NCBI GenBank assembly: GCA_017434895.1
Contig: JAFSGB010000022.1
Coordinates: 1-51,874, forward strand
Origin: Clostridia bacterium
GTDB taxonomy: Bacteria > Bacillota > Clostridia > Oscillospirales > Acutalibacteraceae
Direction: 5' to 3'
Length of the DNA stretch: 51,874 nucleotides
Shown here: positions 33,633 to 42,276 of the stretch, in pieces
Layout: each line of letters opens with the position of its first letter
Numbering within the stretch: the stretch's first letter is position 1
Made by a program: the position numbers and the translations under genes
Notes under the pieces: model-generated
Told to the model about the DNA's origin: nothing
Seen by the model: only the letters and a program-made list of their open reading frames with translations
Database searches by the model: none

Positions 33633-33824
33633 CTAATCTTTAATTTCCGGCAAGCCCTTAATACAAGTGAGCAGTGTAATTACACCCGATAACATACAGG
33701 CAGAAAGAAGGCCTAACCAGTCAACCTCAGTAATGCCGAAGGTATTGGTGCCAATTACCGCAAGTGCGGTTTCCGCCATAGTTTTAACCGCTCTTATACC
33801 GGCGGCTTTAATCCATTTTTTCAT
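33633..33824 (-). CDS. Phage-type holin
   Basis: Protein of 63 residues with two hydrophobic helices (about 12-27 and 36-53), a charged start MKKWIKAAGIRAVKTMAET and a short hydrophilic end, in the pattern of small phage holins such as the r1t type. Holins open the membrane for endolysins. AGGAGGG, placed inside the 3' end of the endolysin gene, precedes the ATG. The order endolysin then holin is the reverse of the common phage order. Confidence 0.78.
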   Translation of the reverse strand: MKKWIKAAGIRAVKTMAETALAVIGTNTFGITEVDWLGLLSACMLSGVITLLTCIKGLPEIKD

Positions 33825-33825
33825 T

Positions 33826-34554
33826 TTACACCCTCCTTAAAGCACCTTGTTTCGCAAGAGAAACAAGCTTCAAGTTTTGCGAGGACGAGCCGATATAGTA
33901 GTTAATTCCGTTTCTAAGCGCCAAGGGATTGCGTTTTTTCCAGTTACCGATGTAGTCTGACGGCACTCCTATTTGACTAAGTACCGTATCAAGCTTATTT
34001 GAAGTACCGTTGTACTTATTATAGTACTGTGGTACCTCTACCACTTCACCGGTATACTTGGCAACTTGATTTTTTGTTATGTTGAAATACTCATAAAAAT
34101 TATCTGTCACAGTGTTAAGACTCTTGGTTTCGTCGCCGAAATATTTTATGCCCTTTCGGGTGTCCAAATGAACATAGCGATAGTTTTTTGAAATATTGGC
34201 AATTCCGCCAAAGCCCAAATCCTGTGCTACACAGCAGACAATCTGTGCGGGAATCGGGTTGTTTTGCTTATCATAAAAGCAGGCGTCTACTGCTTGTCCC
34301 TTGGTGTGATATCCTTTACCGTTACCGCCGACGATTTTGTCATGCTCGGACGTTCTGTAACCGCTGGATATAAGATATTTCCTGCAGTTGAGTCTTTCGA
34401 AAAGCATATCCACCATATCCATTAGCTCCTCGTCCACCAAAACGGTGTCTGAATAAAGCCTTCCCTGTCCCGTGCTTGCCATTTCGTAAACGCTTGTGTA
34501 CTTAGAGCAAAGTGCACGGCTTTGTTTTTTGTAAGAATATTTTTTTACTGCCAT
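33826..34554 (-). CDS. M15-type peptidase, probable endolysin
   Basis: Predicted peptidoglycan peptidase of 242 residues. The M15A motif is visible: SSGYRTSEHDK, then YHTKGQAVDACFYD (the HxxGxAxD zinc site, about 83-94) and the third ligand in YRYVHLDTR (about 127). After residue 150 comes a separate part with repeats like QIGVPSDYIGNWKKRNPLALRNGI that may bind the wall. There is no signal peptide, as expected if export goes through the holin next door. AAAGGAGG precedes the ATG at 34554. No other phage gene is near. Confidence 0.85.
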   Translation of the reverse strand: MAVKKYSYKKQSRALCSKYTSVYEMASTGQGRLYSDTVLVDEELMDMVDMLFERLNCRKYLISSGYRTSEHDKIVGGNGKGYHTKGQAVDACFYDKQNNPIPAQIVCCVAQDLGFGGIANISKNYRYVHLDTRKGIKYFGDETKSLNTVTDNFYEYFNITKNQVAKYTGEVVEVPQYYNKYNGTSNKLDTVLSQIGVPSDYIGNWKKRNPLALRNGINYYIGSSSQNLKLVSLAKQGALRRV

Positions 34555-34622
34555 AAAATGCCTCCTTTAATTTGGTGACATTTTAAATTGTTGCAAAACC
34601 GACATTAAAGGACATATAACAC

Positions 34623-34651
34623 TTGACAAATACTGCATTTTATGTTAAATT
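34623..34651 (+). promoter_or_regulatory. Sigma-A promoter of the lysine riboswitch-dapA unit
   Basis: TTGACA (34623-34628), 17 bases, TAAATT (34646-34651), with TG in the extended -10 position. The aptamer begins about ten bases further on. Confidence 0.75.
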
Positions 34652-34660
34652 ATCTAAAAA

Positions 34661-34820
34661 GATAGAGGTGCGGCTAGTTATCAGTAGCCTTGGGGTGCTA
34701 ATTTCGGCAGAAAGAAACCCAAGGGGAAAGGAACGGTCGCCGAAGAGGGCTATCGGCGGATAGCTTTTCTGGTAAACGGGAATAACATCTCTTTTACTGT
34801 CGCATTTGCGGAGAGCTATC
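34661..34820 (+). ncRNA. Lysine riboswitch (L box)
   Basis: The conserved L-box blocks are present in order: GATAGAGGTGCGG, AGTAGCC, GGGGAAAGGAACGGTCGCCGAAG, and the closing CTGTCGCATTTGCGGAGAGCTATC. The outer helix P1 is GATAG with CTATC. It controls dapA-lysA, and lysine is expected to lower expression, as known for this class. Confidence 0.92.
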
Positions 34821-34876
34821 AAAAACAGATTTTAGGGCATAAAATGTAATGATTGTATGCTTATTCTGATTTTCGG

Positions 34877-34900
34877 TAGCCGAGCAATCGGCTATTTTTT
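34877..34900 (+). terminator. Expression-platform terminator of the lysine riboswitch
   Basis: TAGCCGA (34877-34883), loop GCAA, TCGGCTA (34888-34894), then six T, immediately before the dapA ribosome site AAGGAG. Confidence 0.85.
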
Positions 34901-34921
34901 CTTGTTAAGGAGTATGATTTT

Positions 34922-35803
34922 ATGAAAAAACCTATTTTTGAGGGTATAGCAACCGCCATAATTACACCTATTACCGCAGAGGGCATCGATTATAATGCCT
35001 TTGCAAAATTAATTGACTGGCAGATTGACCAGGGTATTGACGGCATTGTTGTTTGCGGTACCACCGGTGAAGGCTCCACCCTTACAGACGAGGAGCACAA
35101 AGAAGCTATTGCCTTTGCAGTAAGGCAAGCAAACGGCAGAGTTCCGATTATCGCAGGCACCGGCTCCAATGACACCGCCTATGCTTTAGAGCTTACAAAA
35201 TTCGCTTGCGATGCAGGGGTTGACGGTGTTTTGGTTGTTACCCCCTACTACAACAAGGCAACCCAAAACGGACTTATAAAACTTTTCACCTCCATTGCCG
35301 ATGCTTCAACTGTTCCTGTAATTCTTTACAATGTTCCTTCACGTACAGGTGTTAACCTAAAGCCCGCAACCGTATCAAAACTAGCAGAGCACCCGATGAT
35401 TAATGCCATTAAGGAAGCCAGCGGCGACATTTCTCAAATTGCCGAGGTAGCCCACCTTTGCGGTGAAAACATCAACATTTATTCCGGTAACGACGACCAA
35501 ATAATCCCCGTTATGTCACTGGGCGGAATCGGTTGTATTTCGGTGCTCTCTAATCTTATTCCGAAAGAAGCCTCTGCAATGTGCAAGGCTTACTCTGAGG
35601 GCGACACCAAAACCGCCACTGCTATGCAATTAAAATATCTGCCCCTGATTAATGCACTTTTTAGTGAGGTTAACCCCATACCCGTTAAGGCTGCAATGGC
35701 AAGAATGGGCTTTTGCGAGGACTACCTACGCCTGCCCTTAACACCTATGGAGGACACAACCCGTAAGGTGCTTTACAACGAAATGGAAAAATTAGGTCTT
35801 TAA
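34922..35803 (+). CDS. dapA: 4-hydroxy-tetrahydrodipicolinate synthase
   Basis: Condenses pyruvate and aspartate semialdehyde, the entry step of lysine and DAP synthesis. The 293 residues form a TIM barrel with CGTTGEGSTLTDEEH (about 43-57), the Tyr in VTPYYNKATQNG, YNVPSRTGVNL and the Schiff-base Lys in NAIKEASGDI (about 163). It stands behind the lysine riboswitch, and lysA starts one base after its stop. Confidence 0.96.
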   Translation: MKKPIFEGIATAIITPITAEGIDYNAFAKLIDWQIDQGIDGIVVCGTTGEGSTLTDEEHKEAIAFAVRQANGRVPIIAGTGSNDTAYALELTKFACDAGVDGVLVVTPYYNKATQNGLIKLFTSIADASTVPVILYNVPSRTGVNLKPATVSKLAEHPMINAIKEASGDISQIAEVAHLCGENINIYSGNDDQIIPVMSLGGIGCISVLSNLIPKEASAMCKAYSEGDTKTATAMQLKYLPLINALFSEVNPIPVKAAMARMGFCEDYLRLPLTPMEDTTRKVLYNEMEKLGL

Positions 35804-35804
35804 T

Positions 35805-37100
35805 ATGCTTTGTGACAATATTTCTACTAACCGAGAGGGTCATTTGACCTTTGCGGGGATGGACACCGTTTCTCTTGCCGAGAAGTACGGCACTCCCCTT
35901 TATTTAATGGACGAAAACAAAATAAGAGAACATATGCGCGAGTATAAAACTGCAATGGAAAAGTATTTCCCCGAAGGTTCTGTGCCAGAGTTTGCAAGCA
36001 AGGCTTTTTCCACTAAACAGATTTACCGCATTGCAAGTGAGGAGGGCATTGACATTGATGCCGTATCCCAAGGTGAAATCTACACTGCGTTAAAATCGGG
36101 CTTTCCAATGGAGCGTTGCTTTTTTCATGGCAACAACAAAACCGACGGTGATATTCGCTTTGCAATTGAGAGCGGCGTAGGTTATTTCGTAATCGATAAC
36201 GAGGATGAGCTTTTAGCTCTTGACATCATTTCGGGTGAAATGGGAATAAAGCAAAAATCTATTTTAAGGCTTTCCCCGGGAATTGATCCACACACACATA
36301 AAAAAATTTCCACAGGCTCTGTAGAGTCAAAGTTTGGTGTGGCAATTGAAACAGGTCAGGCACTGGAATTAACCGAAAAGGCTTTAAAATGCGAAAACAT
36401 TGAGCTTTTGGGATTTCACTGTCACGTAGGCTCGCAAATTTTTGAGTCCGAACCGTTTATCACTGCGGCAGATATAATGTTTTCCTTTATCGCCGAAGCA
36501 AAAAATAAATTAAACTTTAACGCCAAAATGCTTAATTTGGGTGGCGGCTTCGGTGTTCGTTATACCGAAAACGATCCTCTTATTGACTACGGAGAAAAAA
36601 TCGGTGAAGTTGCAGCTGTTTTGGACGATAAATGCAATAAATACGGCATTTCTCTCCCTAAAATTATGCTTGAACCCGGTCGCAGTGTGATTGCCGACGC
36701 GGGTATGACCCTTTATACTGTAGGAAGTGTAAAGGAAATTAAGGGATATAAAAATTATGTGTCAATTGACGGCGGTATGACAGATAATCCCCGTTATGCC
36801 TTGTACGAAGCAGAGTATACAGTAGAAATTGCCAACAAAATGAATGCCGAAAAGAACTTTGTTGCTACCGTTGCAGGCAGATGCTGTGAATCGGGCGACC
36901 TTATAGGTGAGGATTTTAAAATGGTGAAGCCTCAGCGTGGCGACATTTTGGCGGTAATGACCACCGGTGCATACAATCACTCAATGGCATCTAACTATAA
37001 TCGTGTTCCCCGCCCGCCGGTTGTAATGCTAAAGAACGGAAAGGATTATTTAGCAGTAAAGAGAGAGAGCTTAGAGGATATCTTAAGATTGGATGTTTGA
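35805..37100 (+). CDS. lysA: Diaminopimelate decarboxylase
   Basis: Final step to lysine, PLP dependent, alanine-racemase-like fold, 431 residues. Seen: [31 protein letters not shown] with the PLP lysine (about 65), [41 protein letters not shown] and RCCESGD. It begins one base after dapA and overlaps the frame leading to ung. The middle genes of the DAP route (dapB and others) are not in this window. Confidence 0.95.
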   Translation: MLCDNISTNREGHLTFAGMDTVSLAEKYGTPLYLMDENKIREHMREYKTAMEKYFPEGSVPEFASKAFSTKQIYRIASEEGIDIDAVSQGEIYTALKSGFPMERCFFHGNNKTDGDIRFAIESGVGYFVIDNEDELLALDIISGEMGIKQKSILRLSPGIDPHTHKKISTGSVESKFGVAIETGQALELTEKALKCENIELLGFHCHVGSQIFESEPFITAADIMFSFIAEAKNKLNFNAKMLNLGGGFGVRYTENDPLIDYGEKIGEVAAVLDDKCNKYGISLPKIMLEPGRSVIADAGMTLYTVGSVKEIKGYKNYVSIDGGMTDNPRYALYEAEYTVEIANKMNAEKNFVATVAGRCCESGDLIGEDFKMVKPQRGDILAVMTTGAYNHSMASNYNRVPRPPVVMLKNGKDYLAVKRESLEDILRLDV

Positions 37101-37102
37101 TT

Positions 37103-37768
37103 ATGGTTAATTTAGGCAACGATTGGGACGGTATTTTAGCCGACGAATGGCAAAAATCTTATTACAGGGAACTTCGTGAATTTTTAAAAACCGAATATAC
37201 AAATCATACCATTTATCCTAATATGAATGACATCTTTAACGCCTTGAAATACACCTCATTTGCCGACACTAAGGCGGTAATTATCGGTCAAGACCCATAC
37301 CACGGCTTCGGTCAGGCGCACGGTCTTTGCTTTTCGGTAAAAAAAGGTGTTGCTCCCCCTCCCTCACTAAAAAATATTTATAAAGAGCTTCATTTTGATG
37401 TCGGCTTTGAAATTCCAAACCACGGCGAGCTTATTTCTTGGGCAAAGCAAGGTGTTTTAATGCTAAACAATGTGTTGACTGTAAGGGAGTCTACGCCTAA
37501 CAGTCACAAGGGCAAGGGATGGGAAATTTTTACCGACCGAGTAATCGGAGAACTAAATAAAAAAGAAACTCCCGTTGTTTTCTTGCTTTGGGGCGCTAAT
37601 GCTCAAAAAAAAGCGGAAATTATAACCAATCCCATTCATGCCAAATTAATCTCGGTCCACCCAAGTCCTTTGTCGGCAAGCAGAGGCTTTTTCGGGTGTA
37701 AGCATTTTTCAAAAACCAATGAAATTTTACGCCGAAATAATATGAAAGAAATTAATTGGCAAATTTAA
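37103..37768 (+). CDS. ung: Uracil-DNA glycosylase, family 1
   Basis: Removes uracil from DNA. Family 1 motifs are complete: the water-activating [18 protein letters not shown] (about 64-81) and the C-terminal HPSPLSA loop (about 190). The 221 residues start at the ATG at 37103, three bases after the lysA stop; an in-frame TTG at 37097 is possible but less likely. It is probably co-transcribed with dapA-lysA, with no functional tie. Confidence 0.95.
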   Translation: MVNLGNDWDGILADEWQKSYYRELREFLKTEYTNHTIYPNMNDIFNALKYTSFADTKAVIIGQDPYHGFGQAHGLCFSVKKGVAPPPSLKNIYKELHFDVGFEIPNHGELISWAKQGVLMLNNVLTVRESTPNSHKGKGWEIFTDRVIGELNKKETPVVFLLWGANAQKKAEIITNPIHAKLISVHPSPLSASRGFFGCKHFSKTNEILRRNNMKEINWQI

Positions 37769-37797
37769 TTGACATTTTTTGACATATATGCTATAAT
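37769..37797 (+). promoter_or_regulatory. Consensus sigma-A promoter of the AbrB-type gene
   Basis: TTGACA (37769-37774), 17 bases, TATAAT (37792-37797) with TG one base before the -10 box: a full consensus promoter with extended -10. It starts right after the ung stop. A second TTGACA at 37779 is too close to the -10 box to be used with it. Confidence 0.85.
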
Positions 37798-37825
37798 ACA
37801 TCCATAAATAAAGGATGTGTTAATT

Positions 37826-38086
37826 ATGAAATCCATCGGTATTGTCCGCCAAGTTGATAAAATGGGCAGAGTTGTTATTCCAAAGGAAATGCGTGCACAG
37901 CTTAAAATCAAAAATAATGTGGATAGTTTTGAAATTTCAATGGAGGGTGAAAAGATAGTTTTAAAGAAATTTCATCCAACCTGTCTTTTCTGTGATTCAC
38001 TGACAGAAGTGGTAACCTTCGGCGACCATATTATCTGTAAAAGCTGTATTGAAAAGCTTAATTCTATGTTAGAAAATGCAGAATAA
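37826..38086 (+). CDS. AbrB/SpoVT-type regulator with zinc-ribbon-like tail
   Basis: Transition-state-regulator-like DNA-binding protein of 86 residues. The N-terminal swapped-hairpin domain is clear: GIVRQVDKMGRVVIPKEMRAQL (about 5-26), then FEISMEGEKIVLKKF. Unlike B. subtilis AbrB the C-terminal part has CLFC and CKSC (about 53-76), a pattern that probably binds zinc. Start is ATG 37826 after AAGGATG. AbrB-type proteins are often self-regulating repressors; the targets are unknown. Confidence 0.85.
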   Translation: MKSIGIVRQVDKMGRVVIPKEMRAQLKIKNNVDSFEISMEGEKIVLKKFHPTCLFCDSLTEVVTFGDHIICKSCIEKLNSMLENAE

Positions 38087-38112
38087 ACTTCCCTTAAATG
38101 GGAAGTTTTTCT
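38085..38112 (+). terminator. Terminator after the AbrB-type gene
   Basis: AACTTCCC, loop TTAAAT, GGGAAGTT followed by TTTCTTTTT, just past the stop codon. Confidence 0.85.
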
Positions 38113-38171
38113 TTTTATTTTGGTTTTTGTAACCTTTTTGTAACTTTTTTATATATTTTTATTAATATTAC

Positions 38172-38200
38172 TTGCAAATTGCTCGGTTTTTGTGTAAAAT
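38172..38200 (+). promoter_or_regulatory. Sigma-A promoter of the PucR-ftsEX operon
   Basis: TTGCAA (38172-38177), 17 bases, TAAAAT (38195-38200). The leader to the ATG at 38262 is about 55 bases. Confidence 0.6.
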
Positions 38201-38261
38201 GTATTTGTATAAATCTGTGTTTAATTCGTCCCTTAATTTTATAAAGAAAGAGTGAAAAAAT

Positions 38262-39338
38262 ATGTCCAACCGTCTTTTTCAAGGTGTTATTCATCAAATG
38301 AAGGAATCTATTGACAGAACCTTCGGCGTCATCGACGAAAGCTTTACAATTATTGCTTGCAGCGAACTGGGCCGTATAGGCGAAACGGCAGAAAGCTTCA
38401 TCCCTGTCGCAAACGATATCACCGTAAGCGGCGGCTATACTTATAAAAGTCTCGGGATTACACAGTCTGCCAATTATACTGTTTTCGTTGACGGTGAAGA
38501 TATGTTAGCAGCTAAGTATGCTAATGTTTTGGCAGTTGCCTTTGCCAACATTAAGTTTTATTATGACGAAAAGTATGACCGCAGCAACTTTATTAAAAAT
38601 GTAATTCTTAATAACATTCTCCCCGGTGATATTTATATCAAAGCCCGCGAGCTTTATTTTAACAGCGATGTTCACCGTACGGTTATTTTTATCCGTGCTA
38701 CAGAGCACAGCGATGTTTCGGTTTACGATATAATTCAAAATCTTTTCCCCGACAAATCAAAGGATTTTGTAATTGCAATAAACGAAACCGATATTGCTCT
38801 TGTTAAGGAAACAAAGCCCGGTATTGACCCCAAAACTATTGAAAAGCTGGCTTCTACTATTGCCGATACAATGTCAGGTGAATTTTACGTTCACGCCGTT
38901 ATCGGTATTGGCACCACTGTGGACAACCTTAAGGATTTGGCACGCTCCTTTAAAGAGGCTCAAACCGCTTTGGAGGTTGGCAAGGTATTCGACAATGAAA
39001 AGACAATTATTTCTTATGACAATTTGGGAATTGCCCGTCTTATCTATCAGCTGCCCACCACCCTTTGCGAAACTTTCTTAAAGGAAGTATTTAAGCTCGG
39101 CTCTATTGAAACCTTAGACCAAGAAACACTTTTCACAATTCAGCGTTTCTTTGAGAATAATCTTAATGTTTCCGAAACCTCAAGAAAGCTATTTGTACAT
39201 AGAAACACCCTTGTGTACAGACTGGAAAAAATTAAGAAAATCACCGGTCTTGACCTTAGAGAATTTGACCATGCTATCGTGTTAAAGATTGCATTAATGG
39301 TTAATAAGTATCTTAAAAACAACCCTATAAAATATTAA
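38262..39338 (+). CDS. PucR/CdaR-type helix-turn-helix regulator
   Basis: Transcription regulator of 358 residues. The C-terminal domain is the PucR helix-turn-helix (FFENNLNVSETSRKLFVHRNT, about 296-316, then LVYRLEKIKKITGLDLREFDHA). The middle part (about 120-260) fits the degenerate GGDEF-like sensor domain of this family (ATEHSDVSVYDII, VIGIGTTVDNLKDLARSFKEAQTAL). The name CdaR here means sugar-diacid regulator, unrelated to the c-di-AMP protein. It is followed by ftsE 17 bases later, so it probably shares the mRNA of the cell-division genes; whether it controls them is open. Confidence 0.87.
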   Translation: MSNRLFQGVIHQMKESIDRTFGVIDESFTIIACSELGRIGETAESFIPVANDITVSGGYTYKSLGITQSANYTVFVDGEDMLAAKYANVLAVAFANIKFYYDEKYDRSNFIKNVILNNILPGDIYIKARELYFNSDVHRTVIFIRATEHSDVSVYDIIQNLFPDKSKDFVIAINETDIALVKETKPGIDPKTIEKLASTIADTMSGEFYVHAVIGIGTTVDNLKDLARSFKEAQTALEVGKVFDNEKTIISYDNLGIARLIYQLPTTLCETFLKEVFKLGSIETLDQETLFTIQRFFENNLNVSETSRKLFVHRNTLVYRLEKIKKITGLDLREFDHAIVLKIALMVNKYLKNNPIKY

Positions 39339-39355
39339 GGAATGATACATTTTAA

Positions 39356-40081
39356 ATGGAACAGCAAAATTTAACTACTGAAAATGTAGCTGATGTGAAG
39401 CCGATTATCGAGTTTCGCGGCGTTTCCAAAACCTATGTGGGCGGCACCCACGCTTTAGAGGATGTAAACATTAAAATCAATTCCGGCGAATTTGTATTCG
39501 TTGTAGGCTCCTCCGGTGCGGGAAAAAGCACCTTTATGAAGCTTATTATGCGTGAGGAAAAGGCAAATACCGGTAAAATCACCGTTAACGGCTTTAACCT
39601 TACTACTATGAAGCGAAAGCACATTCCCTTGCTTCGCAGAACAATGGGTATAGTTTTCCAAGACTTCCGACTAATACCCACTATGAACGTTTTCCAAAAC
39701 GTTGCCTTTGCGATGTATGTTGTGGGAGCCGGCGGCAAAGATATTAGACGTGAGGTTTCAAAGGCTTTAGCAAAAGTAGGCCTTGGCCACAAAGCACGTT
39801 CAATGCCCAACCAATTGTCGGGCGGCGAACAGCAACGCGTGGGCCTTGCCCGTGCACTTGTTAACTCCCCTGACCTTATAATTGCGGACGAGCCGACAGG
39901 TAATGTTGACCCCAATATGTCCTATGAAATTGTATCAATGCTGACAGAAATAAACAGGCTCGGCACCACTGTGCTTATGGTGACCCATGACCATAATTTG
40001 GTTCGTGACTTTAACCACAGGGTTATTATGCTTGACGGTGGCAGAATTGTTGCCGACAATGGCGGAGGTGATGCCCAGTGA
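39356..40081 (+). CDS. ftsE: Cell division ATP-binding protein FtsE
   Basis: ABC-type ATPase that, with FtsX, drives wall hydrolases at growth or division sites. The 241 residues carry Walker [10 protein letters not shown] (about 51-59), signature LSGGEQQRV (about 155), Walker B LIIADEP and the switch His in VTHDH. It has a longer N-terminus (about 16 residues) than usual FtsE. The stop overlaps the GTG start of ftsX by four bases. Confidence 0.94.
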   Translation: MEQQNLTTENVADVKPIIEFRGVSKTYVGGTHALEDVNIKINSGEFVFVVGSSGAGKSTFMKLIMREEKANTGKITVNGFNLTTMKRKHIPLLRRTMGIVFQDFRLIPTMNVFQNVAFAMYVVGAGGKDIRREVSKALAKVGLGHKARSMPNQLSGGEQQRVGLARALVNSPDLIIADEPTGNVDPNMSYEIVSMLTEINRLGTTVLMVTHDHNLVRDFNHRVIMLDGGRIVADNGGGDAQ

Positions 40082-41085
40082 AAATGACAAGTGTAAAATA
40101 CCTCGTTGGTGAAGGTTTTAAAAATACTTGGGTTAACCGCCTAATGAGTATTGCCTCGGTCGGCGTTTTAATGGCATGTATGGTAATTATCGGTCTTGCA
40201 GTGCTGATTACAGAAAATGTAAATATGGCAGTCGGTAATCTTGAAAAGCAAAATGTTGTTGTAGCTTATATGAAGGACTACAACTGGGCACTTTTAGAGG
40301 GCGAGCCAACCCCTGCCGAAGACTCTACCGAGGAGCCGGATGAAAACGGCATCAGACAAAGTGACTTTTTTATTCATAACGAGGAAGAGGCCAAGGCACT
40401 TTGCGACCAAATCGCAAAAATCGACAATGTTGCGGAGGTTAGGTTTATTTCCGCCGAGGAAGGCCTAAAAGAACTTCAAGCCGGAATGAACGACGGTAAG
40501 GAGCAGTCCGAAATTATTTTGGACGGCGACAATCCCCTTTCCTGTTCTGCGGAAATTAAAATGAACGATATGGCACTTTTTGCTAAGACAGTCGAAAAAA
40601 TATCCGCTATTGACAGTATTTACGAAATCCAGTCTCAAACCGACCTAGCAGAGACCATTACCGCCATTAAAAACGGTATCGGTATTGCGGGTGCATGGAT
40701 TATCGGTATTTTAATGATAATTGCTCTTGTTATTGTTTCAAACACAATTCGTGTTACAATGTACAACCGCAAGCTGGAAATCAGCATTATGAAGGCAGTT
40801 GGTGCTACCGATGCCTTTGTAAGAATACCCTTTATTGTTGAGGGCGTGGTAATCGGTCTGATTTCAGCTCTCTTGGCAGAGGGAATTTTGTACTTCTGCT
40901 ACCGAGTTGCAACCGAAACCATTATTAAAACGCTTAACACTACCGATATTGTAAAATACGGCGATATGGCTTGGATTTTACTCGCTCTCTTTGTAGGCAT
41001 TGGCTTGTTTGCAGGCGTTATTGGAAGTGTTATTATGATTAGTAAGTACCTTCGAAAAGAAGGCAGTGAATTTGCGGCAATTTAA
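40078..41085 (+). CDS. ftsX: Cell division protein FtsX
   Basis: Membrane partner of FtsE, 335 residues. Four helices: one at about 22-45, an extracellular domain of about 150 residues between, then three at about 200-325 with NTIRVTMYNRKLEISIMKAVGATDAFVRIPF between the second and third, the family signature. The outer domain has an extra acidic stretch (about 72-90, GEPTPAEDSTEEPDENG). The start is the GTG at 40078 with GGAGGTGAT nine bases upstream. The outer domain should contact the hydrolase encoded next. Confidence 0.94.
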   Translation: MKMTSVKYLVGEGFKNTWVNRLMSIASVGVLMACMVIIGLAVLITENVNMAVGNLEKQNVVVAYMKDYNWALLEGEPTPAEDSTEEPDENGIRQSDFFIHNEEEAKALCDQIAKIDNVAEVRFISAEEGLKELQAGMNDGKEQSEIILDGDNPLSCSAEIKMNDMALFAKTVEKISAIDSIYEIQSQTDLAETITAIKNGIGIAGAWIIGILMIIALVIVSNTIRVTMYNRKLEISIMKAVGATDAFVRIPFIVEGVVIGLISALLAEGILYFCYRVATETIIKTLNTTDIVKYGDMAWILLALFVGIGLFAGVIGSVIMISKYLRKEGSEFAAI

Positions 41086-41106
41086 TATTAAATCCTAGGA
41101 GAAATT

Positions 41107-42273
41107 ATGAAAAAACCTTTATTTAAGATTTTTACGGCAATTATTTCCCTTGTCATGATTTTTACCGCATTTTCGGTAAATACCTCTGCGGCGACTGCCA
41201 GTCAGCTTCGCCAAGATATAAGCAAGCTTGAGGCAGAATCGAAAAAGTTGGAACAAGAAATTAAGAATTTGCAGGGGCAAATTAATTCACAAAAGGCAAT
41301 TAAATCTAAATTGGAACAAAAAATTGCCATTGTTCAGCAACAAATTAACGCTTGTAATGCTGAAATATCCAAAATCAATACCGAAATTGATAAGAATAAT
41401 AAGGAAATTGAAGCCGACAAGCTGGCTTATAAGAAGCGACTACGCACTATTCACACCAATAATTCCACCGGAAATATTCAGGTTTTACTTGGTGCTAAAA
41501 ACTTTTCACAGTTTTTGCAGTTGAGCCAGTACACCTCGGCTATGTCAAGACGTGATCAAAAGCTTATTAACGGTCTTGAGGAAAAAATCAAAGAAAACCA
41601 AAAGCTTTTAGACGAACAGGTTGAAATCAGAAAAACAGTTGTCGCCAAGCAGGAAGAACTTCAAGCTGAAAACGATAAAATCCAGTCTGTTATTAACCAG
41701 ATTGACGGTGACCAGTCAAAATTAGAAGCAGACAATAAGAAAATAGAAAAGCAGATTAAAGAATACAACAGCATGTTGGCTTCTATGACTTCTACCGGCG
41801 GCACTTCCTTTGTTTATGACGGCGGCGCATTCCTTTGGCCTGTTCCCGGTTATTACGGAATTTCTGCCGGTTGGCAGAGTAACGACTCTGTTCACAAGGG
41901 TAAACATTACGGTATTGATATCGCCGGCAGCGGAATTTATAATAAGCCAATCGTTGCTATTGCTGACGGCGTTGTAACAAAATCAAATAATAGTTGTACC
42001 CACAATTATAAAAAGTACGGTAGCTGCGGCTGCGGCAGTGGTTACGGCAATTATGTTACCATAAACCACGGTACAAACGGCGGTAACACCTATGTTGCAA
42101 CCTACGGCCATATGACAAAAACTGCCGTGGGCACTGGTGCCGTTGTTAAAAAGGGTCAAACCATTGGTTATGTGGGAACAACTGGTTGGTCAACCGGATA
42201 CCACCTGCACTTCGGCATTGCCGTTAACGGTGCTTGGCGTAATCCTATGAATTACTTTAAACGGGTTGGTTAA
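41107..42273 (+). CDS. Coiled-coil M23 peptidase, FtsEX-controlled wall hydrolase
   Basis: Secreted murein hydrolase of 388 residues, of the EnvC/PcsB/CwlO arrangement. An N-terminal signal peptide ending near ...NTSAAT (about residue 29) precedes about 190 residues of coiled coil (two long helices rich in Lys, Glu and Gln). A Gly/Ser linker and the C-terminal LytM domain follow, with the zinc motif HYGIDIAG (H-x3-D, about 266) and HLHFGIAVNG (about 361). The catalytic residues are intact, as in enzymes that cleave the wall themselves. The gene follows ftsX by 21 bases, the arrangement in which FtsEX activates such hydrolases. Confidence 0.92.
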   Translation: MKKPLFKIFTAIISLVMIFTAFSVNTSAATASQLRQDISKLEAESKKLEQEIKNLQGQINSQKAIKSKLEQKIAIVQQQINACNAEISKINTEIDKNNKEIEADKLAYKKRLRTIHTNNSTGNIQVLLGAKNFSQFLQLSQYTSAMSRRDQKLINGLEEKIKENQKLLDEQVEIRKTVVAKQEELQAENDKIQSVINQIDGDQSKLEADNKKIEKQIKEYNSMLASMTSTGGTSFVYDGGAFLWPVPGYYGISAGWQSNDSVHKGKHYGIDIAGSGIYNKPIVAIADGVVTKSNNSCTHNYKKYGSCGCGSGYGNYVTINHGTNGGNTYVATYGHMTKTAVGTGAVVKKGQTIGYVGTTGWSTGYHLHFGIAVNGAWRNPMNYFKRVG

Positions 42274-42276
42274 AAT

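Noticed and set aside
33601..33645. CRISPR-like or structured repeat made of TCTAA units
   Set aside because: The units are short, irregular and AT-rich, without spacers; it looks like simple sequence next to a terminator.
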